Positions 43,868 through 51,364 of a stretch of 64,000 bases of DNA are shown piece after piece. Within the stretch, counting starts at the first letter, position 1. Every line of letters starts with the position of its first letter. The notes beneath the pieces are model-generated. The model saw only the letters and a list, made by a program, of their open reading frames with translations. It did no database searches and had not been told where the DNA came from. A program made the position numbers and the translations under genes. This stretch comes from UBA11524 sp051886675 (GTDB lineage Bacteria > Bacillota > Clostridia > Christensenellales > Aristaeellaceae): NCBI GenBank assembly GCA_051886675.1, contig JBJEYH010000192.1, positions 1 to 64,000 of the forward strand, in the 5' to 3' direction.

Positions 43868-44614
43868 TCAGGGACGGCAGATGGACGTGATGGAGCGTCC
43901 GCCGTCAATGGCGAAGCACTGCCCGGTGACAAACCCGGAGGCCTCGCTGCACAGGTAGAGTATCATCTGCGCCACCTCCTCCGCCCGGCCCAGCCGGCCC
44001 AGGAAGGTATCCGGGCCGTTGCCCCGGGTGGCGATGGAGCCGGGGGCCACGCAGTTGACGTTGATCCCGTATCCGCCGACCTCCTGGGCCAGCGTGCGGG
44101 AAAAGGCGATCAGCCCGCCCTTGGCGGCGGAATAGTCCGCGTAGCCGCCCAGCGCCCGGATGCCCGCGATGGACGCCACGTTGACGATCCTGCCGCGGCG
44201 GCGGGCGATCATATCCGGCAGCACCTCGCGGATCAGGCCCATGGGGCCCAGCAGGTTCAGCCGCAGCACCCACGCCCAGGTCTCGGGCAGGGAATCGGCA
44301 AAGCTGGTCTGCCGGTGAATCAGCCGGGCGCTGCCGCCCGCGTTGTTGATGAGGATGTCCGTTCCGCCATAGGCCTGCCGGACCGCTTCCGCCAGGGCGC
44401 GCACATCCTCCTGCCGGGTCACGTCGCAGGCGATGCCCTGCGCCTCCAGCCCCTCCGAGCGGGCGCGGCGGGCAGCCTCCTGCGCGCCGGCGCGGTCGAT
44501 GTCCGCAAAGACGGTGTTCGCGCCCTCCCGGGCCAGGAGCATGGCTGTGGCGCAGCCGATGCCCGCGGGATTGGCCGCGCCGGTCACAATGGCGGTCTGG
44601 CCCTGCAGGATCAT
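43868..44614 (-). CDS. SDR-family oxidoreductase in the DapA-like operon
   Basis: A 248-residue classical short-chain dehydrogenase. It has TGAANPAGIGCA as a variant of the TGxxxGxG motif with a two-residue insert, NNAGG, the catalytic Ser in NVASIAG, YSAAK for Tyr/Lys, and the C-terminal GQCFAIDGG common in sugar-acid SDRs. Asp37 (FADID) favours NAD+. It overlaps the preceding SDR gene by 4 bp. Substrate unknown. Confidence 0.87.
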   Translation of the reverse strand: MILQGQTAIVTGAANPAGIGCATAMLLAREGANTVFADIDRAGAQEAARRARSEGLEAQGIACDVTRQEDVRALAEAVRQAYGGTDILINNAGGSARLIHRQTSFADSLPETWAWVLRLNLLGPMGLIREVLPDMIARRRGRIVNVASIAGIRALGGYADYSAAKGGLIAFSRTLAQEVGGYGINVNCVAPGSIATRGNGPDTFLGRLGRAEEVAQMILYLCSEASGFVTGQCFAIDGGRSITSICRP

Positions 44615-45411
44615 GTCTTATCCCTTCTTTCATGGCTCCACATGGGGTTCTGTACGCACAGCTTGCCGCCGGATACCTCCAGCTCCGTGCCCGTGATGTA
44701 CCCGGCCGCGTCGGAGGCGAGGAACACGTAGGCGCCTGCCATATCCTCCGGCGTGCCCAGCCTGCCGGCGGTGATGTTCGATACCAGCCACGCGCCGTTG
44801 CGGCTGATGTTCTGCTCGGTCATTCCGGTGCGGATGTAGCCGGGTATGATCCCGACCACCCGGATGCCGTCCGCGGCCAGCTCCGCCGCCAGGGTGCGCG
44901 TCAGGCTGCTGACGGCGGCCTTGGTGGCCCCGTAGAGCGCCTTGCCCGCCGTGGGAATCACCGAGGTGAAGGAGGAGGTGTTCAGGATGACCCCGCCGCC
45001 GCAGGGCTTTTTGTCGCCCGTGGCCCGCAGAAGCCGCGCGGCCGTCTGGCTGCCGAAGAACACGGCCTTGAGGTTGACGGCGATCATCCGGTCGAAGGCC
45101 GCGCTGTCGGTCTGCTCAAAGGGCATGGGGTCGCTCAGCCCGGCGTTGTTGATCCATACGTCCACCCGGCCGAAGGTCTCCAGCGCTTCCTGGCCGAAGG
45201 CGTCCAGGGCGCGCGCGTCCGTCACGTCCACGCTGCGGACCATCAGGGGCAATCCCCGGCATTCCTCCGCCAGGGCCTCCAGCCTCTGCCGGCTCCGGGC
45301 GCAGACCGCCACGCTGCAGCCCTCCCGCAGGAACTGCCGGGCGGCTTCCCGCCCGATGCCGCTGCTCCCGCCGGTGATGACCACGGTTTTTCCCTTCAGT
45401 CCAAGGTTCAT
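44611..45411 (-). CDS. SDR-family oxidoreductase next to the DapA-like gene
   Basis: A 266-residue classical short-chain dehydrogenase. The cofactor motif TGGSSGIGREA (13-23) and the residue pattern CARSRQR after strand beta-2 suggest NADP(H) preference, unlike the other two SDRs here. NNAGL, Ser in NTSSF, and YGATK complete the active site. It overlaps the DapA-like gene by 4 bp, and its own stop overlaps the next SDR, so the three genes are translationally coupled. Confidence 0.87.
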   Translation of the reverse strand: MNLGLKGKTVVITGGSSGIGREAARQFLREGCSVAVCARSRQRLEALAEECRGLPLMVRSVDVTDARALDAFGQEALETFGRVDVWINNAGLSDPMPFEQTDSAAFDRMIAVNLKAVFFGSQTAARLLRATGDKKPCGGGVILNTSSFTSVIPTAGKALYGATKAAVSSLTRTLAAELAADGIRVVGIIPGYIRTGMTEQNISRNGAWLVSNITAGRLGTPEDMAGAYVFLASDAAGYITGTELEVSGGKLCVQNPMWSHERRDKT

Positions 45412-46322
45412 GCTTCCTTCTCCTTTGCGTACAGCTCGCGGACACGCCGGATCTGCGCGTCGATTTTCCTTTCCTCCTCCGGGGTGACGCCGTCCTGCGG
45501 CGCGATGACGCGCTTGTCCGTCAGGCCCAGGGTGGAGATGGCGTACTTGGCGGCGGCGGTCATGTTGGCCGACATCCCCAGGATGCGGGAGGATTCGCGG
45601 ATCAGCTCGTTGTATCGCCAGGCCCGGGCGGTATCGCCGGATATGCCCGCCTCGTAGGCGTCCGCGAACAGCTCCGGGAACAGCGGCGCCAGCGCGGGCA
45701 CAAAGCCGTCAGCCCCCATCAGCAGCGCGGATACCGCCTGGGCGGTCACCCCCTGCAGACAGGCGAAGGGCGTATCCCGGAAATGCGCCAGCACCTGCAT
45801 GAACGCCCCGTAATTGGGCGCGGAATCCTTGTAGCCGGCCATGTGATCCATTTCGCCGATGGTCATCACCGTGGCGGGGGCGAAGGCCAGACCCGTCATG
45901 GAGGGCATGTTGTACAGGATGACGTCCAGGCTGGTCTGGCGGGAGATGGCCTCGAAGTGCCGGATGCTTTCCGCCTGGGAGGTGTGGCGGGCGTAGAAGA
46001 TGGAGGTTACCGCCGCGCAGGCGCCGCCCATCTGCTCCAGGGCCTTGATGTTGTCGATCACCCGGCGGGTGGAGCTGTCCATCACCCCGCACACCACGGG
46101 GATTCTGCCGTGCACCTGATCCAGGGCGATCCGGATGGCGCGGTTGCGTTCCTGCTGGGTCAGCTGCATGCATTCGCCGTTGGTGCCCGCCACGAAAATG
46201 CCGTGCAGCCCGCCCTGCACGCACCGTTCGATCAGCGCGCGGAAGCCCTCCTCGTCCACGTTTTCCCGCTCATCCACGGGCGTGATGATCGGGGGAATGA
46301 TGCCATGGTATTTTTTCTGCAT
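45408..46322 (-). CDS. DapA-family aldolase/dehydratase
   Basis: A 304-residue class I aldolase of the dihydrodipicolinate synthase/N-acetylneuraminate lyase superfamily. The Schiff-base Lys is K165 in MAGYKDSAPN, and Y137 in ILYNMPSMTG is the partner Tyr. The substrate carboxylate loop reads GTNGE in place of the DapA GTTGE, which fits a catabolic family member such as a KDG or related keto-acid aldolase. The start at 46322 has AAGGAG eight bases upstream. It is first in an operon of five enzymes, and its promoter shares an operator with importer 3. Confidence 0.87.
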   Translation of the reverse strand: MQKKYHGIIPPIITPVDERENVDEEGFRALIERCVQGGLHGIFVAGTNGECMQLTQQERNRAIRIALDQVHGRIPVVCGVMDSSTRRVIDNIKALEQMGGACAAVTSIFYARHTSQAESIRHFEAISRQTSLDVILYNMPSMTGLAFAPATVMTIGEMDHMAGYKDSAPNYGAFMQVLAHFRDTPFACLQGVTAQAVSALLMGADGFVPALAPLFPELFADAYEAGISGDTARAWRYNELIRESSRILGMSANMTAAAKYAISTLGLTDKRVIAPQDGVTPEEERKIDAQIRRVRELYAKEKEA

Positions 46323-46388
46323 ACAACACACTCCTTTTTCATGCTGCGGACGCGTATCGGTATGATATGGAACGATCACGGTTTCAGT

Positions 46389-46445
46389 TTGATTATATCA
46401 GCCGGCCGTGCTATAATTCTTGTAGATTTCATTCGTTTTCCTGTA
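46389..46445. promoter_or_regulatory. Divergent promoters and AraC-type operator
   Basis: Boxes CTTGTA (46419-46424) and CCTGTA (46440-46445) are 21 bp apart in direct orientation. Leftward, TACAAGAATT is followed 17 bp later by TATAAT (46392-46397) with a poor -35, for the DapA-like operon. Rightward, TTGATT (46389-46394), a 17-bp spacer and extended -10 TGCTATAAT (46409-46417) drive the AraC gene. The operator lies over the AraC transcription start, which would allow autorepression. Confidence 0.7.
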
Positions 46446-46473
46446 AAATTGTCTCGCAAGGGGGAGGGATTCG

Positions 46474-47403
46474 ATGCTTGCCTGGCATGACGTGCCGGAA
46501 TGGACCACCCAAAGCTGCTTCGGCGGCAATCCGCTGGAATACTGCCACACATACTTCCACCGCCTGCAGGGAACCCTGGGCATGCACAGCTGCACGTTCT
46601 ATGAGCTGAACATCGTCATCGACGGCAGCACGGTGCATCACGTCAAGCAGGCCAGCTTCGACGCGCCCCTGGGCAGCATCTTCTTCGTGCCGCCGGGGAT
46701 CCCCCACGGGTATGTGTCCGAGGGCGGCGCGGTGATCTTCCACGCGCTGATCCGGCCGGAATTCTTCGTGCGCTACGAGGCCGATCTGCGCAGCCTGTCC
46801 GGCTACACGCTGCTGTTCGAGGTGGATCCCTACCTGCGCAACGAGTCGCAGATCTCCCTGCCCATCCACCTGACCGAGGAAACCTACGGCATCATATCGC
46901 CCATCCTGGAGTCGCTGATCCGCAACGAGCATGAGCAGAACCCCGATCACGAGATGCTGAAGAACATCGGCTTCCTGTACCTGATCTGCCAGCTGTCGTC
47001 CCTGGCCTCCTCCCTGAAGATCCTGGGCAAGCCCCAGGACAATCCCTATGCCCTGCAGATCGCCCACAGCATGGAATTCATCCGCATGAACGTGCATCAG
47101 CGCCTGACCATCGACGCCCTGGCCAGGCAGGCCTGCATGGCCCGCTCCACCTACGAGCGGCACTTCGCCCTGGTGGCGGGCTGCTCGCCCATCAAGTTCC
47201 TCAAGCGCTGCCGCATGGCCAATGCCCGCAGGCTGCTGTGCTACACCACCATGCCCATCACCAGCGTGGCGCTGGAGTGCGGCTTCTACGACACGAGCCA
47301 CTTCATCCACACCTTCGCCCAGTCCGAGGGCTGCACCCCCAGCGATTACCGGACGCTCTACTACCACAAGGCCCCCTACAACGTCTGCACCATCTGCAAC
47401 TGA
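46474..47403 (+). CDS. AraC-family regulator of the catabolic cluster
   Basis: A 309-residue regulator. The cupin sensing domain (about 20-110) includes FYELNIVIDGSTVHHV and GSIFFVPPGIPHGYV. The double helix-turn-helix (about 205-305) includes LTIDALARQACMARSTYERH and ITSVALECGFYDTSHFIHTF. GGGGGAGGG precedes the start. It diverges from the DapA-like operon across a site with two 21-bp-spaced CTTGTA-type boxes; the same pair occurs upstream of the dehydroquinase/importer 3 operon. It ends only five bases before the right arm of the skin attachment site and is thus the terminal cargo gene. Confidence 0.88.
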   Translation: MLAWHDVPEWTTQSCFGGNPLEYCHTYFHRLQGTLGMHSCTFYELNIVIDGSTVHHVKQASFDAPLGSIFFVPPGIPHGYVSEGGAVIFHALIRPEFFVRYEADLRSLSGYTLLFEVDPYLRNESQISLPIHLTEETYGIISPILESLIRNEHEQNPDHEMLKNIGFLYLICQLSSLASSLKILGKPQDNPYALQIAHSMEFIRMNVHQRLTIDALARQACMARSTYERHFALVAGCSPIKFLKRCRMANARRLLCYTTMPITSVALECGFYDTSHFIHTFAQSEGCTPSDYRTLYYHKAPYNVCTICN

Positions 47404-47408
47404 GCGGC

Positions 47409-47455
47409 CGCTTGCATTAGCCGCGGCGGGATACATAGCTGCGCGAAATCCCCAG
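47409..47455. other. Right attachment junction of the skin element
   Basis: The inner arm 47409-47432 (CGCTTGCATTAG, one mismatched base, then CGCGGCGGGAT) is the inverted copy of 16993-17016. The central AC is 47433-47434, and the outer side is sigK coding DNA (GISRSY). The premature stop codon of the sigK 5' fragment lies inside this arm. Confidence 0.88.
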
Positions 47456-48061
47456 CAGCCGGGCGATCTCATGCTGGGGATGCTGTACGCCGTCGGTCAG
47501 GCCGTAGCGCATCTCCAGCACCAGGCGCTCCCGGGCGGGCAGCAGCCGCAGCACCTGCCGTACCCGCTCCAGGGTCACCTTGCGGATCACCTCCTCCTCC
47601 AGGGCGTCCTGCTCGGTGCCCAGGATGTCCATGAAGGTGATGTCGTTGCCCTCCCCGTCGGTGCTGATGGGATCCTGCAGGGATACGTCCCCCTGCCGCT
47701 TGCGGGAGGCCCGCAGCGTCATGAGAATCTCGTTTTCGATGCACCGGGCGGCGTAGGTGCCCAGCGCCGTGCCGGAGTCCGGCTTGAAGCTGTTCACCGC
47801 CTTGATCAGCCCGATGACCCCGATGGAGATCAGATCGTCCGGGCCGTAGCCGGGCACCTGGTATTTCCGGGCGATGTGGCTGACCAGGCGCAGGTTGTGG
47901 GCGATGAGGGTCTTGCGGGCGTCCTCGTCGCCGGCCTGCATGCGGCGGATGGCCTGCGCCTCCTCCTGCCGGGTCAGGGGCTTGGGGAACTGCGACTTGC
48001 CCGTGATGTACCCCAGAAAGAACAGACATTCCTGCATCATAAGCGCCAGAAGCTCCAGCAT
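47417..48061 (-). CDS. sigK: 5' fragment of split sigK (pro-sigma-K)
   Basis: The fragment encodes most of the late mother-cell sigma factor. A pro-sequence (residues 1-17, ending ECLFFLG before YITGKS) matches the SpoIVFB-cleaved segment of Bacillus pro-sigma-K (VFLVS before YVKN). Region 2 is complete (HNLRLVSHIARKY, DDLISIGVIGLIKAV, YAARCIENEILM), as is most of region 4, including the recognition helix ISRSYVSR. After SR the frame reads R-G-stop, so about 18 C-terminal residues are missing. They are encoded at 16924-16992. The start at 48061 has GGGAGGG seven bases upstream; the ATG at 48067 abuts that site. Joined length is 231 residues, close to the 241 of B. subtilis. Confidence 0.93.
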   Translation of the reverse strand: MLELLALMMQECLFFLGYITGKSQFPKPLTRQEEAQAIRRMQAGDEDARKTLIAHNLRLVSHIARKYQVPGYGPDDLISIGVIGLIKAVNSFKPDSGTALGTYAARCIENEILMTLRASRKRQGDVSLQDPISTDGEGNDITFMDILGTEQDALEEEVIRKVTLERVRQVLRLLPARERLVLEMRYGLTDGVQHPQHEIARLLGISRSYVSRRG

Positions 48062-48179
48062 GCTCATCCCTCCCGCGGGAGTTTATGCGCCCCGGCAATC
48101 GGACAGCACGGCCCTGGATCCTGCCTTTGCGCACAGGAAAGAAAATTGTCGGAAAACGCCGGATTCTTTCCCGGAGGCC

Positions 48180-48208
48180 TTGACATTGGCAGGTATGGGA
48201 TGTATACT
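48180..48208 (+). promoter_or_regulatory. Sigma-A promoter of the AraC gene at 48249
   Basis: TTGACA (48180-48185), a 17-bp spacer and TATACT (48203-48208). The 187-bp gap to sigK shows no comparable promoter reading toward sigK. Confidence 0.8.
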
Positions 48209-48248
48209 GGACAAAATGGAAATTTATCCGCATTCGGGAGGTATGGCC

Positions 48249-49148
48249 ATGGAGTCCTATCTGTTCGCGGGGCTTGAGGCGGGCGCCGATACGCTGGTGG
48301 TGGAAGGCTGGCACAAGCCTGGCAGTCTGACCCGTTCCAGCGGTGCGTGGATCCACGCAGCCGGCAGCGTCGTGCTGGAAGAGGGAACCTATGCGATCAA
48401 GCCCCATGAGCAGTGGGTGTGGTTTGCCGTGGAGGACGGCGAGGCCACGCTGTGCTGGCAGGGGACCGAGCTGCTCCTGAAGGCGGAGCAGACCTGCTTT
48501 CTGCCGGCGGGGGACAAGGAAACCGGCCTGAAGGTGGAGGGCGCGGCGCGCTGCCTGTGGGTGGCGCTGGAGGGCCCGCTGGCGCCGATGGTGGTGCGCA
48601 AGATGGGCGCGCTGCTGCACATGCCGCTCAAGCAGGGTGCGCTGCCCAGCCAGATGTACCTGGCCAAGCAGATTGTGCAGGTGATGGTGCGCCACTCCGG
48701 CACGGGGGACGCCACCTATCAGCTGCAGCACCTGATGTACGGCATGCTGGCCAGCCACTGGGGCCAGCCCGTGGCCATGGACGCCATGCTCTCCCACGAG
48801 ATCGCCAAGGTGGTGGACACCCTGCGCGCCAACCAGTACAGGGACAACTTCTCCCTGGCGGAGATGGCGGCCATCTCCCGCATGCCCATGGAAACCTTCC
48901 GCAAGCGGTTCGTCAGCGAGGTGGGCATGCCGCCGCTGAGCTACGTGCTGCACTGCAAGATGGAGCGCGCCAAGGAGCTGCTGCGGGAGCAGAACTACAC
49001 CGTCCGCCAGGCGGGCATCGAGGTGGGCATGCAGGATCCCTACCACTTCAGCAAGCAGTTCAAGAACATCGTGGGCATCTCGCCCTCGGCGTTCATGAAG
49101 CAGGCGGCCAAGCCGGACGCCACCATCCGCAAGACCGGCAAAAAATAA
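48249..49148 (+). CDS. AraC-family regulator outside the skin element
   Basis: A 299-residue regulator. A cupin-like N-terminal half (about 1-120, with EQWVWFAVEDGEATLCW) precedes the C-terminal helix-turn-helix pair (about 195-290), including FSLAEMAAISRMPMETFRKRF and VRQAGIEVGMQDPYHFSKQF, quoted by key segments. The start at 48249 is chosen over 48243 because GGGAGG then lies seven bases upstream. It has its own consensus promoter and terminator, so it is monocistronic. Its target is not apparent; it is divergent from sigK, and the flanking genes are unrelated. Confidence 0.87.
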   Translation: MESYLFAGLEAGADTLVVEGWHKPGSLTRSSGAWIHAAGSVVLEEGTYAIKPHEQWVWFAVEDGEATLCWQGTELLLKAEQTCFLPAGDKETGLKVEGAARCLWVALEGPLAPMVVRKMGALLHMPLKQGALPSQMYLAKQIVQVMVRHSGTGDATYQLQHLMYGMLASHWGQPVAMDAMLSHEIAKVVDTLRANQYRDNFSLAEMAAISRMPMETFRKRFVSEVGMPPLSYVLHCKMERAKELLREQNYTVRQAGIEVGMQDPYHFSKQFKNIVGISPSAFMKQAAKPDATIRKTGKK

Positions 49149-49155
49149 GCATTCC

Positions 49156-49186
49156 CGGCAGGGGCGGCGGACGCTCCTGCCGTTTT
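49156..49186 (+). terminator. Terminator of the AraC gene
   Basis: An 11-bp stem CGGCAGGGGCG (49156-49166) with CGCTCCTGCCG (49172-49182) is followed by TTTT. Confidence 0.82.
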
Positions 49187-49217
49187 GCGTGTATCGGCAA
49201 GGAAAGGAAGGATCCCC

Positions 49218-49646
49218 ATGGCACAGGAGAGTCCCGTCATCCGTTTGTCCGCCACCACCATTGACTGCAGGGATCACCGGGCCCTGGCGAAGTTCTACGC
49301 CCGGCTGATGGGCTGGACGGTCTTCTGGGAGGATGAGGAGTACGCCTGCGTGGGCGCGCCGGGGACCGGCCAGGCGGAATACCCGGGCCTGACCTTCCAG
49401 CGCTGCGACGCCTATGTGCCTCCGGTGTGGCCCGAGGAGCCCGGCCGGCAGCAGACCATGGAGCATCTGGACTTTGCCGTGGCGGATCTGCCAGCGGCGG
49501 TGGAGCACGCCCTTGCCTGCGGCGCGACCCGGGCCCGGGAGCAGTATTCCACGGACTGGACGGTCATGCTGGATCCCGAGGGGCATCCCTTCTGCCTGTG
49601 CCTGCTGGGCGGGCTGCTGTCCCGGTCCGACTGCGCCCTGCGGTAA
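49218..49646 (+). CDS. VOC-fold (glyoxalase/dioxygenase-like) protein
   Basis: A 142-residue protein of the vicinal-oxygen-chelate superfamily. It shows the paired beta-alpha-beta-beta-beta pattern: LSATTIDCRDHRALAKFYARLMG in the first half (key: T-I-D-C, F-Y), and HLDFAVADLPAAV in the second, ending with MLDPEGHPFCLC, a typical glyoxalase-like C-terminus. Such small proteins act as lyases, dioxygenases or antibiotic-binding proteins; the function here is unknown. The start at 49218 has AAAGGAAGG upstream. It has its own terminator. Confidence 0.82.
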   Translation: MAQESPVIRLSATTIDCRDHRALAKFYARLMGWTVFWEDEEYACVGAPGTGQAEYPGLTFQRCDAYVPPVWPEEPGRQQTMEHLDFAVADLPAAVEHALACGATRAREQYSTDWTVMLDPEGHPFCLCLLGGLLSRSDCALR

Positions 49647-49674
49647 ACGCGATGCCATCAGGCCCATACGTGGT

Positions 49675-49704
49675 GCGGCCGTCCCGAAGGGGGCGGCTGC
49701 TTTT
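49675..49704 (+). terminator. Terminator of the VOC gene
   Basis: Arms GCGGCCGTCCC (49675-49685) and GGGGCGGCTGC (49690-49700), loop GAAG, two G-U pairs, then TTTT. Confidence 0.82.
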
Positions 49705-49836
49705 CATGTGCAAAAGGGGCGCAGCGTCGGGTAAAATTCACATATCCTTCATGGTCAGGTCAAGAATGTATAGGATAATGGCTGTGATGAAAGGCTTCCC
49801 GCGCATTATTCTGTTATTTATAGAAGGAGGACAGCC

Positions 49837-51222
49837 ATGAAGAAGGTTGTTGACACGATTCTGGTGCTGGCGATGCTGGCCAGCAGCATTCCGGGACTGG
49901 CAGAGGATATCGCCCAGGAGAGTCTGACGGAGCCCGGCAAGAGCAAACAGACCGCCGCCAGCGAGGAGGAAACCGAACCGCCTGTTGCGCCGGAGAAGCC
50001 TCTGGCCACCGCGACCCAGCCCGACAGCTACGACGCGGTGATGAACGTGACCATGGACACCTCCCTGGAGGGGGAAATGGTGGCGTCCACGGGCCGGGAT
50101 GAGAACACCATCCACGTATCGGCCGGGACGCTGACGGTGAACGGCGCGGCCATCAGCCGGGCCTCCGCGGACAGCGACAGCGGCGAGCTGGCCTACGGGT
50201 ACGGCGTGGGCGCGGCGGTGCTGGTGACCGGCGGCGTGCTGGAGATTGCCAGCAGCACCGTCACCACGGACAGTCCGGGCGGTACGGGGCTGTATGCCTA
50301 TGGCGACGGGACGATTCACGCCGCGGACACGGTGGTGGACACCATTCAGGACGCGGCGGGGGGCGTGCATGCCGCCGCCGGGAGCCTTCTGCGGGCGGAC
50401 AACCTGACGGTGCACACCCGGGGTGAAAACGCCGGCGCGCTGCAGGTGACGGGCGGCGCGCAGGCCGTGGCGGACGGCGGCAGCTACCTGACGGATGGCG
50501 CGATGTCCCCGGCGGCGGAGGTGACGGGCGAGGTGATCGCCCGGGACGTGAAGCTGACGGCCTCCGCGGCGGAAGCGCTGCGCATGGCGGGCGGCAGCAC
50601 GGTGCGCCTGTACGGCTGTGAGCTGAGCGCCGCCGCGGAGGAGGGCACATGGGCGGTGACGCTGAACCAGGGCGTGGACGGCGACAATGCGCTGACGGCG
50701 CTGCTGGAGGTGAACGGCGGGACGATCCAGGGCAGCAGCAGCGGGGTATTCGCCGTGGACGGGGTGCCCTGCCAGCTGATCCTGACGGGCGTGGACATTC
50801 AGGCCAGCGAGAGCAGCGGCGTGCTGCTGGGCATGAAGGGCGGCGACTGTGCGCTGACGGCCATTGGGCAGGTGCTGCGAGGGAACGCGGCGCTGACGGA
50901 GGGCTCCGTGCTGACGCTGTACCTGACGGAGAGCAGCGTGTGGACGGGCTGCGTCCAGGGGGAGGAGGACGTCTGCGCGGACGTCTATGTGGATGAAAAC
51001 TCCAGCTGGGTGGTGACGGCGGACAGCCGGCTCCGCAGCCTGCAATGCACGGGCGCGGTGATGGACACCCAGGGGAAGACCGTGACCATCCAGGGCACGG
51101 ACGGCACGGTATACCTGAAGGGCGAGGGCGGCGTGACCGTGACGGTGGAGACCTACGGGGATGGCTGCGACCTGTCCGGTGCGGGCGAAAGCACCGAATG
51201 GGCGGCCTACAACCTGAACTGA
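49837..51222 (+). CDS. Secreted repeat-rich beta-helix-like protein of unknown function
   Basis: A 461-residue exported protein. The signal peptide is MKKVVDTILVLAMLASSIPGLA. A Glu/Pro/Thr-rich linker (about 25-65) follows, then about 390 residues of short imperfect beta-strand repeats such as VTGGVLEIASSTVTT, ITASAAEALRMAGGSTVRLYG-like and VNGGTIQGSSSG, all with alternating small and hydrophobic residues. This pattern suggests a right-handed beta-helix, as in pectate-lyase-like or adhesin folds. I recognise no catalytic motif and no sortase or choline-binding anchor. GAAGGAGG stands upstream of the start. It ends at a bidirectional terminator. Confidence 0.75.
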   Translation: MKKVVDTILVLAMLASSIPGLAEDIAQESLTEPGKSKQTAASEEETEPPVAPEKPLATATQPDSYDAVMNVTMDTSLEGEMVASTGRDENTIHVSAGTLTVNGAAISRASADSDSGELAYGYGVGAAVLVTGGVLEIASSTVTTDSPGGTGLYAYGDGTIHAADTVVDTIQDAAGGVHAAAGSLLRADNLTVHTRGENAGALQVTGGAQAVADGGSYLTDGAMSPAAEVTGEVIARDVKLTASAAEALRMAGGSTVRLYGCELSAAAEEGTWAVTLNQGVDGDNALTALLEVNGGTIQGSSSGVFAVDGVPCQLILTGVDIQASESSGVLLGMKGGDCALTAIGQVLRGNAALTEGSVLTLYLTESSVWTGCVQGEEDVCADVYVDENSSWVVTADSRLRSLQCTGAVMDTQGKTVTIQGTDGTVYLKGEGGVTVTVETYGDGCDLSGAGESTEWAAYNLN

Positions 51223-51261
51223 GGCGCGGGAGCGCACCGGCCGACGGGCTGTTGATATAGA

Positions 51262-51293
51262 AAAGGGGGCCGCAAAGCCATGCGGTCCCCTTT
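51262..51293. terminator. Bidirectional terminator between convergent genes
   Basis: Arms AAAGGGGGCCGCA and TGCGGTCCCCTTT (one bulge/mismatch) with a 6-nt loop. The flanks are AAAA on one side and a short T-run on the other, so it serves the secreted protein and the phosphoesterase-like gene. Confidence 0.75.
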
Positions 51294-51364
51294 GTATGGG
51301 CGGGCGAAGTAAGCCTGCCGGCGCGGGATGCCCGGCGCGGCGGAGGCCTTCGCGAAATGACGCG

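Larger units (their letters stand above)
16991..47434. mobile_element. sigK-intervening (skin) element, 30,442 bp
   Basis: The element splits sigK at a valine codon. Its ends are a shared AC/GT dinucleotide (16991-16992 and 47433-47434) with internal 24-bp inverted arms, as expected for a large serine recombinase attP. The recombinase gene (17072-18679) is the first gene inside the left end. Both sigK parts are on the minus strand, so site-specific deletion restores the gene and releases a circle. Cargo consists of three sugar-type ABC importers, glycoside hydrolases GH127, GH31 and GH43-like, a two-component system, two AraC regulators, and an eight-enzyme-scale catabolic cluster. No capsid, tail, portal, terminase or replication genes were seen. 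Known skin elements (B. subtilis, C. difficile) are prophage-like, so this cargo is unusual. Confidence 0.9.

Noticed and set aside
16991..47434. Prophage or conjugative element
   Set aside because: Apart from the recombinase and one small ORF I see no capsid, tail, terminase, relaxase, replication or conjugation genes.
47417..48061. Naturally short, complete sigK
   Set aside because: The frame ends inside the recombination arm, and the exact missing C-terminus exists at the other element end in matching phase.
48061..48180. Sigma-E-type promoter upstream of sigK
   Set aside because: A CATAAACT resembles a -10 box but sits only a few bases from the ribosome site, and no matching -35 is found at the right distance.
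49647..49836. Promoter of the secreted repeat protein
   Set aside because: AT-rich segments exist, but no -35/-10 pair with proper spacing stood out. The gap otherwise holds only the VOC terminator.
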